Of a DNA stretch of 64,000 bases, positions 46,293-55,318 are shown in pieces (position 1 is the stretch's first letter; every line of letters starts with the position of its first letter). Below the pieces are notes generated by a model, which did not search any database, was not told the origin of the DNA, and saw only the letters and a program-made list of their open reading frames with translations. The stretch comes from DASWJZ01 sp038211615. GTDB taxonomy: Bacteria > Pseudomonadota > Alphaproteobacteria > Rhizobiales > Afifellaceae. The stretch spans positions 1 to 64,000 of the forward strand of contig JBBQVL010000005.1 of assembly GCA_038211615.1 (NCBI GenBank). The letters are read 5' to 3'. A program made the translations under genes and the position numbers.

Positions 46293-47786
46293 CTAGTTGA
46301 AGCCGAGGAAGTTCGGGCTGGCGCTGATCGGCGGCGCGGCCATGAGCCTAGCGATGTCCGGCAGCGGCCGGGCCGTTCGCGTGTCGTCGGCGAGGAGGGC
46401 CTCGAGCGACGCCGCCACCGCCAGCACATATGCATCGCCGCCACGCGGACCGACGATCTGCAGACCGAAGGGCATTCCGGTCCGATCGAGGCCGACCGGC
46501 AGGCTCACCGCGGGATGGCCGGCGAGCGTCACGGCGTAGGCCAGCGCCAGCCAGTGGAAATAGCTCCGCGTCGGCTTGCCGTCGATCTCCGTCGGATAGA
46601 GCTCGGTCCACGGCCGCGGGCTGATCGTGATCGTCGGCGTGATGATGATATCATGCGATGCGAAGAAGGTCTGCCAGCGCCGGTAGAGCCGCGTCCGCAG
46701 CGTTTCGGCGCGCGCCACATCGTTTGCGCTGAAGCGGAGTCCGGCCTCGACGTCGGCGCGCACGTTCGGGCCGACGTCGTGCGGCCGGGTCTGCACCCGC
46801 TCCAGATGTCCGGCGAGGAAGCCCAGTGTGCGGATGATGGCGAAAGCCTCGTCGGCGCCGGTGCAGTCGGGCGTCGCGTCCACGGCTTCGGCGAAGACAT
46901 GGCGGAAGAGGCCGGTCTTCTCCGCGAAGACTTCCGCGACCTGACGCTCGGTCGGTGCGAATCCGAAGTCCGGCGTGAACGCCGCGCGCACCGAGGCGAG
47001 GTCGATCGGCGTGAGCGGGTAGAAGTCCTCCGGTCGCCTGACTCTGCGGCCGAATATGGTCGTCGCCATCGGGTCGGCCGCATCGTCGGACACCATGGCC
47101 GAGAGGAGCAGACAGGCGTCGGCGACGCTGCGCGCCATCGGCCCGAGCGCGGCGAGGTTCGACCAGCCAATGAGCCGCGTTTCGCTCGGCACGAGGCCGG
47201 GGCTCGGGCGGAAGCCGACGATGCCGCAGAAGGCGGCGGGGTTGCGCAGCGACCCGCCTGTGTCGCTGCCGGTGCAGAGCGGCGCCATGCCGGTGGCGAG
47301 CGCGACGGCCGAGCCTCCGGAAGATCCCGCCGCGGATTTCTGCGGGTCGAAGGGGTTGCCCGTCGCGCCATAGACGGCGTTTCGCGTATTCGCGCCCGCG
47401 CCCCATTCCGGTGTGTTGGTCTTGCCGAGCACGATCCCGCCCGCGGCGCGGATATCGCGCACCATGTTGTCGTCGCGCTCCGGCACATGATCGCGAAAGA
47501 TCGGACTTCCCCAGGTGGTGCGCAGCCCGGCGGTGGCGGAGAGATCCTTGATGCCGACGGGCAGGCCGTGGAGCGCCGGCAGCGCCTTGCCCTCCATCAC
47601 CGCCGCCTCGGCAAGCCGCGCCGACCGGCGCGCCGCGTCGTAGTCGCACGCGACCATCGCGTTGACCGCGCCGTCGACCGCCTCGATCCGCGCGATGCAG
47701 CTTTCCAGCAGCTCCACCGGGGACAGCGCCTTGCGGCCGATGCGGGCGCGGGCATCCACGGCGCTGAGATCGCAAGGTTCGCTCAT
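46293..47786 (-). CDS. Amidase (amidase-signature family)
   Basis: 497 residues. Ser-cisSer-Lys hydrolase: Lys in LPVGIKDL, the glycine/serine signature AAGSSGGSAVALATG with the cis-Ser, and nucleophile Ser in CTGSDTGGSLRNPAAFCG. It cleaves an amide of unknown identity. ATG 47786 is preferred to GTG 47795. Neither has a Shine-Dalgarno sequence. It is divergent from the iron-transport genes across a 230-base control region. Confidence 0.92.
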   Translation of the reverse strand: MSEPCDLSAVDARARIGRKALSPVELLESCIARIEAVDGAVNAMVACDYDAARRSARLAEAAVMEGKALPALHGLPVGIKDLSATAGLRTTWGSPIFRDHVPERDDNMVRDIRAAGGIVLGKTNTPEWGAGANTRNAVYGATGNPFDPQKSAAGSSGGSAVALATGMAPLCTGSDTGGSLRNPAAFCGIVGFRPSPGLVPSETRLIGWSNLAALGPMARSVADACLLLSAMVSDDAADPMATTIFGRRVRRPEDFYPLTPIDLASVRAAFTPDFGFAPTERQVAEVFAEKTGLFRHVFAEAVDATPDCTGADEAFAIIRTLGFLAGHLERVQTRPHDVGPNVRADVEAGLRFSANDVARAETLRTRLYRRWQTFFASHDIIITPTITISPRPWTELYPTEIDGKPTRSYFHWLALAYAVTLAGHPAVSLPVGLDRTGMPFGLQIVGPRGGDAYVLAVAASLEALLADDTRTARPLPDIARLMAAPPISASPNFLGFN

Positions 47787-47897
47787 GTCGGTCACGGAAG
47801 AAATCGGGACACGCCAGCCGACCAGAATTCGCCGGGCGACGCGAGTTCTTTGTTCAGACGCGCGCGGCGATCAGCGCAAGCACAGGCGGCTCGGAGC

Positions 47898-47914
47898 CTT
47901 AGAACTATTCCAAA
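47898..47914 (+). promoter_or_regulatory. Irr-type iron control element (ICE)
   Basis: CTTAGAACTATTCCAAA matches the recalled ICE consensus TTTAGAA-N3-TTCTAAA at 12 of 14 positions. It lies 103 bases before the ferric-iron binding-protein gene. Irr is the main iron regulator of Rhizobiales. A distal site like this often means activation when iron is scarce. Confidence 0.6.
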
Positions 47915-47935
47915 CACTTGAAAATGCTAGATTTT

Positions 47936-47959
47936 AGTTGACCACAATAAGAGTCAACT
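47936..47959 (+). promoter_or_regulatory. Palindromic operator overlapping the iron-transport promoter
   Basis: AGTTGAC (47936-47942) and GTCAACT (47953-47959) form a perfect 7-base inverted repeat with a 10-base spacer. TTGACC inside the left arm could be the -35 element with TAATAG after 16 bases. A repressor bound here would block the promoter. Which protein binds is unknown. Confidence 0.5.
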
Positions 47960-48017
47960 TAATAGTGCAGCGTAACCGTCTGGGGGGCCTTGAACCCTTT
48001 CGACCGGAGGATAATCG

Positions 48018-49064
48018 ATGCGTTTCAGTTTGAATGGCCTCGGAGGCCGCGCGCTGCTTTTCGGAGCTTTTGCGCTCCTCGCGGCTCCCGCACTTGCCGA
48101 GGGCGGCGAAGTCAACGTCTACACGACGCGCGAGCCCGGACTGATCCAGCCGCTGCTCGATACCTTCACCAAGGAAACCGGCATCCGGACGAATGTCGTC
48201 TTCATAGAGAGCGGGCTCGCGGAACGCGTCGAGGCAGAAGGCGAGAACTCACCGGCCGATATCCTGTCGGTCGTCGACTACGGAAATCTGGTCGATTTCG
48301 TCGACCGCGGGCTGACGCAACCGATCGAGTCGAGCGTGCTCGATGCGGCGGTTCCCTCGAACCTGCGCGACCCGGCGGGCAACTGGTACGCGCTCTCGAT
48401 GCGCGCCCGCGTCATCTACGCCTCCAAGGAACGCGTCGCCGAGAACAGCTTCACCTACGAGAATCTCGCGGACCCGAAGTGGAAGGGCCGCGTCTGCATC
48501 CGCTCCGGCCAGCACCCCTACAACACGTCGCTCTTCGCCGCGATGATCGCCAAGGACGGCCCCGAGAAGACCGAGAAGTACCTGACCGGGCTGAAGGCGA
48601 ACCTTGCCCGCACGGCGGGCGGTGGCGACCGCGACGTGGCGCGCGACATCCTCGCCGACATCTGCGACATCGGCGTCGGCAATTCCTATTATGTCGGCCT
48701 GATGCGCTCCGGCACCGGCGGGCCGGGGCAGCAGCAATGGGGCGATGCGATCAAGGTGATCCTGCCGACCTTCGCCGATGGCCTCGGCACGCATGTCAAC
48801 ATCAGCGGCGCGGCGGTGGCGAAATACGCGCCGAACAAGGCGAACGCCATAAAGCTTCTGGAATTCCTCGTCTCGCCCGAGGCGCAGGCGATCTACGCCA
48901 GCGGCAACTTCGAGTATCCGGTGGTCGCCGGCGCCAGGATCGATCCGATCATCGCGGCGCTCGGCGACCTGAAGATCGATCCGCTGCCGCTGCACGAAAT
49001 CGGCGCGCATCGCAAGGAGGCGAGCGAGCTCGTCGACAAGGTCGGCTTCGACCAGGAAATGTGA
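48018..49064 (+). CDS. Ferric-iron ABC transporter, periplasmic binding protein
   Basis: 348 residues with a signal peptide (cut after LAAPALAEG). Fe3+-binding protein of the FbpA/FutA group: NVYTTREPGLIQPLLDTF near the N terminus and the paired tyrosines GNSYYVGLM that coordinate iron. The typical middle segment YALSMRARVIYASKERV is present. The permease gene follows after 33 bases. Control region with Irr-like box upstream. Confidence 0.93.
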   Translation: MRFSLNGLGGRALLFGAFALLAAPALAEGGEVNVYTTREPGLIQPLLDTFTKETGIRTNVVFIESGLAERVEAEGENSPADILSVVDYGNLVDFVDRGLTQPIESSVLDAAVPSNLRDPAGNWYALSMRARVIYASKERVAENSFTYENLADPKWKGRVCIRSGQHPYNTSLFAAMIAKDGPEKTEKYLTGLKANLARTAGGGDRDVARDILADICDIGVGNSYYVGLMRSGTGGPGQQQWGDAIKVILPTFADGLGTHVNISGAAVAKYAPNKANAIKLLEFLVSPEAQAIYASGNFEYPVVAGARIDPIIAALGDLKIDPLPLHEIGAHRKEASELVDKVGFDQEM

Positions 49065-49097
49065 TGACGCTCCGGCGGCCGGCATGACGTCCAGTCC

Positions 49098-50831
49098 ATG
49101 ACGATCGCAACTGGTCCGGAGCGGGTTGGCCGCGGTTCGCGCCGGGCCCGCTCCGATCTCGTCTGGCTCGCGGTCTCCGGGCTGATCGTGGCCTTCGCGC
49201 TGATGCCGATCGGCGGCATCGTCTACTTCGCCACGCGCGGCTCAGGCGATGTCTGGCCCAACCTCATCGCGAACGTGCTGCCGTACGCGTTCCGCACCAC
49301 GGTGCTGCTGCTCCTCGGCGTAGGCATCCTGGTGGCGTCGATCGGCGTCAGCACGGCATGGCTCGTGACCATGTTCAGCTTTCCGGGAAAGCGCGTGCTC
49401 GAATGGGCGCTGCTCCTGCCGCTCGCCGTCCCGACCTACATTATCGCCTATGCCTATCTCGACGTGCTGCATCCGCTCGGACCGGTGCAGACGACGCTGC
49501 GCGAAATCCTCGGCATCACGCGGCCACGCGATCTCTGGTTTCCCGAGATCCGCTCCCTCGAGGGCTGCATCTTCCTGCTCGGGATGGTGCTCTATCCCTA
49601 CGTCTACCTGCCGGTGCGCGCCGTCTTCCAGATGCAGTCGACCGCGACCCTCGAGGTTGCCCGGACGCTCGGGGCGAACCGCCTCCGCGTGTTCCTGCAC
49701 GTTGCGATCCCGCTGGCGCGTCCGGCGATCGCGGTCGGCGTGAGCCTCGCGCTGATGGAGGCGCTGAACGACATCGGCGCTTCGGAATTCCTCGGTGTGC
49801 GCACGCTCACGGTCGCGATCTATACGACCTGGACGATTCGCATGAGCGTCGAGGGCGCGGCGCAGATCGCGCTCGTCATGCTTGCCGTCGTCTTCGCGCT
49901 CATACTCCTTGAACGCTGGGCGCGCCGCCGCCAGCACTTTTCCAGCTCGGCGCGGCGGCACCACACGCCCACGCCGCAGCCGCTCGGCGGCCTCGCCGGC
50001 ATCGGCGCGGCGCTCGCGTGCTTCCTCCCGATCGTCTTCGGATTCCTCGTGCCGGCGAGCTACCTCGTCGCCGCTTCATGGCGGCGTTATCAGGTGGCGG
50101 GCCTGCCGCGCGCGCTGCCGACCTGGATCGAGAACAGCCTCACGCTCGCCGCCATCGCGACGACCGTCACCATCCTCGTCGGGCTGGCGCTGGTCTACTC
50201 GGTGCGCCTGTCGCGCAATCGCGCCGCGCCGCTCCTCGTGCGCGTCGCCTCGACCGGCTACGCCGTGCCGGGGACGGTGCTTGCCGTCGGGCTCCTCGTG
50301 CCGCTCGCTTCGCTCGACAACGTCTTCGACAATTTCATGCGGGCGAGCTTCGGCCTCGCCCCCGGGCTGATCCTGACCGGCTCCGGCGCGGCGCTCGTGC
50401 TCGCCTACGTGCTCCGTTTCCTGGCGATCTCGGCGGGTTCGATCGAGGCCGGGCTCGCCAAGGTCAGTCCGCATCTCGACATGGCCGCCCGCAGCCTCGG
50501 CTGCCGGCCGGCGAAGATCCTTGCGACCATTCACCTGCCGCTGATCGCGCCGGCGATCGCCGCGGCGGCGGCGCTGGTGTTCGTCGACGTGATGAAGGAG
50601 CTCCCCGCGACGCTGCTGCTGCAGCCCTTCAACTTCACCACGCTCGCCACCGCCCTCTACGGCGAAGCCAAGCGCGGCACCTACGAGGACGGCGCCATCG
50701 CCGCGCTCGCCATCGTCGCGGTCGGGCTGATCCCGGTCATCGTGCTGGCGCGCGTGAATGCCCGGATCGGACAGCCGGCCAGGCGGCGCGCATCCGTGGC
50801 GGCAGCCGCCGGGATCGGAGCGCCCATCTAG
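49098..50831 (+). CDS. Ferric-iron ABC transporter, fused permease
   Basis: 577 residues with about twelve membrane helices: two permease halves in one chain, as in FbpB. Each half has an EAA-type loop (LEVARTLGANRLRVFLHVAIPLARP and MAARSLGCRPAKILATIHLPLIAP). It works with the preceding binding protein to bring Fe3+ across the inner membrane. No ATPase gene follows. The next gene is on the other strand, so the energising subunit must come from elsewhere. Confidence 0.94.
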   Translation: MTIATGPERVGRGSRRARSDLVWLAVSGLIVAFALMPIGGIVYFATRGSGDVWPNLIANVLPYAFRTTVLLLLGVGILVASIGVSTAWLVTMFSFPGKRVLEWALLLPLAVPTYIIAYAYLDVLHPLGPVQTTLREILGITRPRDLWFPEIRSLEGCIFLLGMVLYPYVYLPVRAVFQMQSTATLEVARTLGANRLRVFLHVAIPLARPAIAVGVSLALMEALNDIGASEFLGVRTLTVAIYTTWTIRMSVEGAAQIALVMLAVVFALILLERWARRRQHFSSSARRHHTPTPQPLGGLAGIGAALACFLPIVFGFLVPASYLVAASWRRYQVAGLPRALPTWIENSLTLAAIATTVTILVGLALVYSVRLSRNRAAPLLVRVASTGYAVPGTVLAVGLLVPLASLDNVFDNFMRASFGLAPGLILTGSGAALVLAYVLRFLAISAGSIEAGLAKVSPHLDMAARSLGCRPAKILATIHLPLIAPAIAAAAALVFVDVMKELPATLLLQPFNFTTLATALYGEAKRGTYEDGAIAALAIVAVGLIPVIVLARVNARIGQPARRRASVAAAAGIGAPI

Positions 50832-50832
50832 T

Positions 50833-50851
50833 CCGGCGGGGAAGACGCCGG
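50833..50851 (+). terminator. Short hairpin between convergent genes
   Basis: CCGGCG (50833-50838) and CGCCGG (50846-50851) with a 7-base loop lie directly after the permease stop and before the end of the response-regulator gene. There is no T-tract, so termination is only possible, not shown. Confidence 0.3.
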
Positions 50852-50855
50852 CGCG

Positions 50856-51221
50856 CTACCCGGTCGGCCGGAGGACTTTCGCCAGCGCGCTCGCGAGCGT
50901 CTCCTGCGTGTAGGGTTTGTCGATCCAGGAGCAGGTCCGCTTGTCGGCAAAAATGTTCGACCCGTAGCCGGTGGCGAAAAGCATCGGGATGCCGCGCCCC
51001 CGAAGGACATCGGCGACCGGGTCGATGCGCTGGTCGCGCACGTTCACATCGAGCAGCGCCACGTCGATCGCCTCCGACCCTGCCAGCGCCAGGCCCTTCT
51101 CGATCGTCGAGGCAGGCCCCACCACGACTGCGCCGAGATCCTTCAGCATGTCCTCGACCATCGCGGCGATCAGGGCTTCGTCCTCGACCACCAGGATGCG
51201 CTTGCCCGCAACTACGCTCAA
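50856..51221 (-). CDS. Single-domain response regulator
   Basis: 121 residues from TTG 51221 (LSVVAGKRILVVEDEALIA). Receiver domain with the acidic pair VVEDE, phospho-acceptor Asp in DVALLDVNVRD, Thr in LFATGYG and Lys in IDKPY. There is no output domain. The TTG overlaps the kinase stop (TTGA) and GGGAG stands 6 bases upstream, so translation is coupled. ATG 51266 is an alternative start giving 136 residues. It presumably receives phosphate from the neighbouring HWE kinase. Confidence 0.88.
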   Translation of the reverse strand: MSVVAGKRILVVEDEALIAAMVEDMLKDLGAVVVGPASTIEKGLALAGSEAIDVALLDVNVRDQRIDPVADVLRGRGIPMLFATGYGSNIFADKRTCSWIDKPYTQETLASALAKVLRPTG

Positions 51222-53134
51222 CGCGGACTCCCGCTCTGGTTCGGCAGCGGTGCGTCGATCGAGCAAACCAGGCCTTCAGGCCGGAATTCCGCGGTGACGC
51301 TGCCGTCGAGATCCTGCGCCAGCGTCCGCTCGAGCAGGAAGGAGCCGAAGCCGCGGTGTTCGGGGGGCGATACGAGAGGTCCGCCATGCTCGCGCCAGAC
51401 GAGCTTCAGGCGAGGGTGCTCGTCGTCGCTCCGGCTCCATCCGAGGTCGATCCTGCCGGTGTCGTTCGACAGCGCTCCATATTTGACGGCATTGGTGCAG
51501 AGCTCGTGCAGCGCCAGGACGATCGCGACGGCCTCCTTCGGCGGCAGCACGACCGGCGGACCGGAAAGCGCCACGCGCGCCTGGTTTGGAATTCCTACCT
51601 TCAGCGTGTCGGTCGCGAGCTGCTCGAGCGAAGCGTCTTCCCAGTTCGATCGCGTCAGCAGGCTGTGCGCTACGGAGAGTGCGAAGAGCCGCCCTTCGAA
51701 AGCCTTGCGCGCCTCCGAGGATGCGTTGGAGGCCCGGAAGGTCTGGCGTGCAATCCCCTGCACCACCGCAAGCGTATTCTTGACGCGATGATTGAGCTCG
51801 GCGAGCAGCAGCTCGCGCTGCGCGTCGGCGCGCTTCCGGCTGCCGATGTCCACCACCGCCGCAAGCGTCATGATGCCCTTCGCGGTCTTCATGGAACTCA
51901 GGCTGATCTCCACCGGCATTTCGGTGCCGTCCTTGCGGCGGGCGAAGAGCTCGCGGCCGTCGCCCATCGGCCGCGCGGCCGGGTAGCGATGATAGTTGGC
52001 GCGGTGTTGCGGATGACCTTGCTGGTAGCGCGGCGGTACGAGCAGATCGACCGGCTGACCCACCAGCTCGCCGCGGCCATAGCCGAAAAGCTTCGCCGCC
52101 TGCGCGTTGACCATCACGATGCGGCCTTCCGCATCGGCCATGATCATGCCGCTCGGCGCCGCCTCGACCGCGAGGCGGAACCGCTCTTCGCTGTCGCGTA
52201 ATTCCCGCTCCGTCTGTTCGCGCTCCGTGATGTCGACATTGACGCCGATCATGCCGAGATATTCGCCCTTCGGTGAAAAGCGCGGTTGCGCATTGGTTTC
52301 CAGCACGCGATAGCGCCCCTCGGCGTTCAGGTAGCGGCCCTTGAGCCGGACGTTCGCCTGGGCAGCGATCGCCTCCGTCATCAACCTGGCGATCTCCGGC
52401 GCGTCTTCCGGATGCAGGGTCCGCTGCCAGTCGAACGTCGCGAGCTGTTCCTCTTCGACCTTCCAGAACGCGCGCAACATCCGATTGAGATGCAGGCACG
52501 AGCCGTCCGGGTGGCTCATCCAGATCATGACGGGCGCGTTTTCCGACATCAGCCGGAACCGCTCCTCCGATTCGCGCAGCTCCGCCTCGGCCGCCCTTCG
52601 CGCCTGCTCCGCGCCGGCGCGCTCCAGCGCGAAGCCGATCTGCCGCGCAATCGTCACCGCGAGATCTATCTCGTGCGGCGCGAAGGCATGCGAACGATCG
52701 TAGTACGTCATGAACTTGCCGATCAGCGCGCCCTGCACGATCAGCGGAATGAACGCCAGCGCGCGGATCCCTTCCGCCTTGATCCGCGCCTTCAGCCATT
52801 CAGGCTCGTCGGCGAGGTCGATGTCGCCGATGAAGATCGGATCCGGGTCGACGGTCTTCGGATTCCAGGGGGAATGACCCTTGACGGCCGCGCGGTAGCT
52901 GTCCGACAGGCCGCGCCACCCGACGAACTGCATGACGCCCGCCTCGTCGAACAGCAGGAGCGAGGCCCGGCTGCATCCGAGCGTGCCGAGAATGGCCTCC
53001 AGCGCTGCGTCGTGGATGTCGTGAAGCGACCGCGCCCGATAGAGATGGTTCGTCAGGCGGTAGAGCGCGGTAAGCTCGTCTACCTGATGGACCAGCGCCT
53101 CACCGTCCGCCCGTACGGCCGTCTGCTGCTGCAT
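51218..53134 (-). CDS. GAF-PAS-PAS sensor histidine kinase, HWE family
   Basis: 638 residues, soluble. A GAF domain (about 30-175, including FIPLIVQGALIGKFMTYYDR), two PAS domains (about 190-310 and 315-440), then an HWE kinase core: phospho-His in LLLAELNHRVKNTLAVVQ, N-box HELCTNAVKYGALS, the W-x-E motif LVWREHGGP and a short G-box RGFGSFLLERTL. HWE kinases are mainly alphaproteobacterial and often sense light, oxygen or general stress. The second PAS motif could bind a cofactor, but no ligand residue is decisive. Partner of the downstream receiver gene. Confidence 0.92.
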   Translation of the reverse strand: MQQQTAVRADGEALVHQVDELTALYRLTNHLYRARSLHDIHDAALEAILGTLGCSRASLLLFDEAGVMQFVGWRGLSDSYRAAVKGHSPWNPKTVDPDPIFIGDIDLADEPEWLKARIKAEGIRALAFIPLIVQGALIGKFMTYYDRSHAFAPHEIDLAVTIARQIGFALERAGAEQARRAAEAELRESEERFRLMSENAPVMIWMSHPDGSCLHLNRMLRAFWKVEEEQLATFDWQRTLHPEDAPEIARLMTEAIAAQANVRLKGRYLNAEGRYRVLETNAQPRFSPKGEYLGMIGVNVDITEREQTERELRDSEERFRLAVEAAPSGMIMADAEGRIVMVNAQAAKLFGYGRGELVGQPVDLLVPPRYQQGHPQHRANYHRYPAARPMGDGRELFARRKDGTEMPVEISLSSMKTAKGIMTLAAVVDIGSRKRADAQRELLLAELNHRVKNTLAVVQGIARQTFRASNASSEARKAFEGRLFALSVAHSLLTRSNWEDASLEQLATDTLKVGIPNQARVALSGPPVVLPPKEAVAIVLALHELCTNAVKYGALSNDTGRIDLGWSRSDDEHPRLKLVWREHGGPLVSPPEHRGFGSFLLERTLAQDLDGSVTAEFRPEGLVCSIDAPLPNQSGSPR

Positions 53135-53236
53135 ATTGATGGCCAGCTCCGCCAGCTGAGTCGCAGAAGCTACAGGTCCAAAGCCGTCTTTGAAAGCCGG
53201 AAACCCGCTCCCTTAGCCGGCACAGAAACGGCGTGG

Positions 53237-55192
53237 TTACGATTTCAGTTCCGCCAGTCCGTGAAATAGATCCAGGGCCTCCGGGTTGGCCAGCGCCTCG
53301 CGGTTCTTCACCGGCCGGCCGTGCACCACCTCGCGGACGGCGAGCTCGGTGATTTTCCCCGACTTGGTGCGCGGAATGTCGGCAACCGCGACGATCTTCG
53401 ACGGAACGTGGCGGGGCGAGGCGCCGGCCCGGATTCTGGCCTTCATCGCCTTTTGCAGCTCTTCGCTGAGCGTCACGCCGGCGGCGAGCCGCACGAAGAG
53501 AACGATGCGGACGTCGCCGTCGAAATCCTGCCCGATGGCGAGCGCCTCCAGCACCTCCGGCATGCCTTCCACCTGGGCGTAGATCTCCGCCGTGCCGATC
53601 CGCACCCCTCCCGGATTGAGCGTCGCGTCGGAACGGCCGTGGATGACGATGCCGCCATGCGAAGTCCACTCGGCGAAATCGCCGTGTGCCCAGATGCCGG
53701 GGAAACGCTCGAAGTAGGCGGCGGAATATTTCGCGCCGCCCGGATCGCTCCAGAACATGACCGGCATTGACGGGAAGGCGACCTTGCAGACGAGCTCGCC
53801 CTTCTCTCCGCGCACCGGCCGGCCCGCTTCATCCAGCACGTCCACCGCCATGCCGAGCCCGGGCCCCTGGATCTCGCCGCGCCAGACCGGCTTCGTCGGG
53901 ATGCCGAGCACGAAGCAGGAAACGATGTCCGTGCCGCCGGAGATCGAGGCGAGGTGGATGTCGGGCTTGATCGCGTCGTAGACGAAGTCGAAGTTTTCAG
54001 GTGCAAGCGGCGATCCGGTAGAGGCGAGCATCCGGACGCTGGAAAGATCGTGCGTCTCGCGCGGCCTGAGGCCCGCCTTCCGCACCGCATCGATGAATTT
54101 CGCCGACGTGCCGAAGACCGTCATCTCCTCCGCTTGCGCATAGTCGAAGAGGGCGTTGCCGTCGGGATGAAAGGGCGATCCGTCGTAGAGGAGAAGCGTC
54201 GCGCCGGAGGCGAGGCCGGAGACGAGCCAGTTCCACATCATCCAGCCGAGCGTGGTGAAGTAGAAGAGCTTTTCGCCGGCCTTCAGCGAGGAGTGCAGCC
54301 GATGCTCCTTCAGGTGCTGCAGCAGCGTCCCGCCCGCGCCGTGCACGATGCATTTTGGCGCGCCCGTAGTTCCGGAGGAAAAGAGGATGTAGAGCGGATG
54401 GTCGAAAGGCAGCCGCTCGAATGCGAGCGGCGCCGGCTGGAAGCCCGCGAGGAAGGTCTCCAGCGTGCGTCCCCGAGGCGTTGATGCCGCCAGCGCCTCG
54501 GCCCGCCCGAGATAGGGAACGATGATGGTCGCGACGGCGCTTGGCAGCTTCTCCGCGATGGCGGTCACCTTCTCCGCGACGTCGATCGCCTTGCCGCCGT
54601 ACCAGTAGCCATCCACAACGAAGAACAGTTTTGGCGCGATCTGGCCGAAACGGTCGAGCACCCCGCGCTCGCCGAAATCCGGCGAGCAGGACGAGAAGAT
54701 CGCGCCGAGCGAGGCGGTGGCGAGCATCACCGCGACCGCCTCCGGCATGTTCGGCAGCATGGCCGCGACGCGGTCGCCGTGCCCGATTCCCGCCGCCCGC
54801 ATGGCCTGCTGCAGCCGCGAGACCAGCGCGCTGAGATCGTCGAAGCTCAGCCGGCGCTCGAACTTCTCCTCGCCGCGGAAGACGATCGCGGTCTCCGCGC
54901 CACCCTGTCGCAGGAGGTTCTCGGCGAAATTCAGCCGCGCGTCGGGGAAGAAGCGCGTGTCCCGCATGGACCCGGCCATTGCGATCCGGCGCGCGCCCTT
55001 GTCCCCGATGACGGCGCAGAAGTCCCAGACGAGTTCCCAGAAGCCACCAGGATCGGCGACCGACCAGCCGTGCAGCGCGTCATAGTCGTCGAGCGCCCTT
55101 CCCGTCCGCCGCCCGGCTTCCGCCGCGAAGGCTGAGAGAGGCAGCGCCGGAAGGGCATCGGGGTCGGGGGTCCAGAGGGGTCGGTCCTGCAT
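53237..55192 (-). CDS. Acetoacetate-CoA ligase
   Basis: 651 residues. Adenylate-forming enzyme that activates acetoacetate to acetoacetyl-CoA, used in ketone-body and polyhydroxybutyrate turnover. Motifs: ILFSSGTTGAPKCIVHG (P-loop), ARLNFAENLL and DFAEWTSHGGIVIHGRSDATLNPGGVRIGTAEIY typical of this ligase, and the C-terminal lysine in PRTKSGKITELAVRE. Length matches the family. It is divergent from the AsmA-like gene. Confidence 0.92.
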   Translation of the reverse strand: MQDRPLWTPDPDALPALPLSAFAAEAGRRTGRALDDYDALHGWSVADPGGFWELVWDFCAVIGDKGARRIAMAGSMRDTRFFPDARLNFAENLLRQGGAETAIVFRGEEKFERRLSFDDLSALVSRLQQAMRAAGIGHGDRVAAMLPNMPEAVAVMLATASLGAIFSSCSPDFGERGVLDRFGQIAPKLFFVVDGYWYGGKAIDVAEKVTAIAEKLPSAVATIIVPYLGRAEALAASTPRGRTLETFLAGFQPAPLAFERLPFDHPLYILFSSGTTGAPKCIVHGAGGTLLQHLKEHRLHSSLKAGEKLFYFTTLGWMMWNWLVSGLASGATLLLYDGSPFHPDGNALFDYAQAEEMTVFGTSAKFIDAVRKAGLRPRETHDLSSVRMLASTGSPLAPENFDFVYDAIKPDIHLASISGGTDIVSCFVLGIPTKPVWRGEIQGPGLGMAVDVLDEAGRPVRGEKGELVCKVAFPSMPVMFWSDPGGAKYSAAYFERFPGIWAHGDFAEWTSHGGIVIHGRSDATLNPGGVRIGTAEIYAQVEGMPEVLEALAIGQDFDGDVRIVLFVRLAAGVTLSEELQKAMKARIRAGASPRHVPSKIVAVADIPRTKSGKITELAVREVVHGRPVKNREALANPEALDLFHGLAELKS

Positions 55193-55318
55193 GATCGTCG
55201 CGCGCCTTTCCGGCGGACTAGAGCATTGCCATAGCGCCCGGAATGCGCCAAGCCGGAAGGGGTCGAAACCGCCGAAGGCGCATCGAATGGCCGGCGGAGG
55301 GCTTGGACGTCAGGCGGG

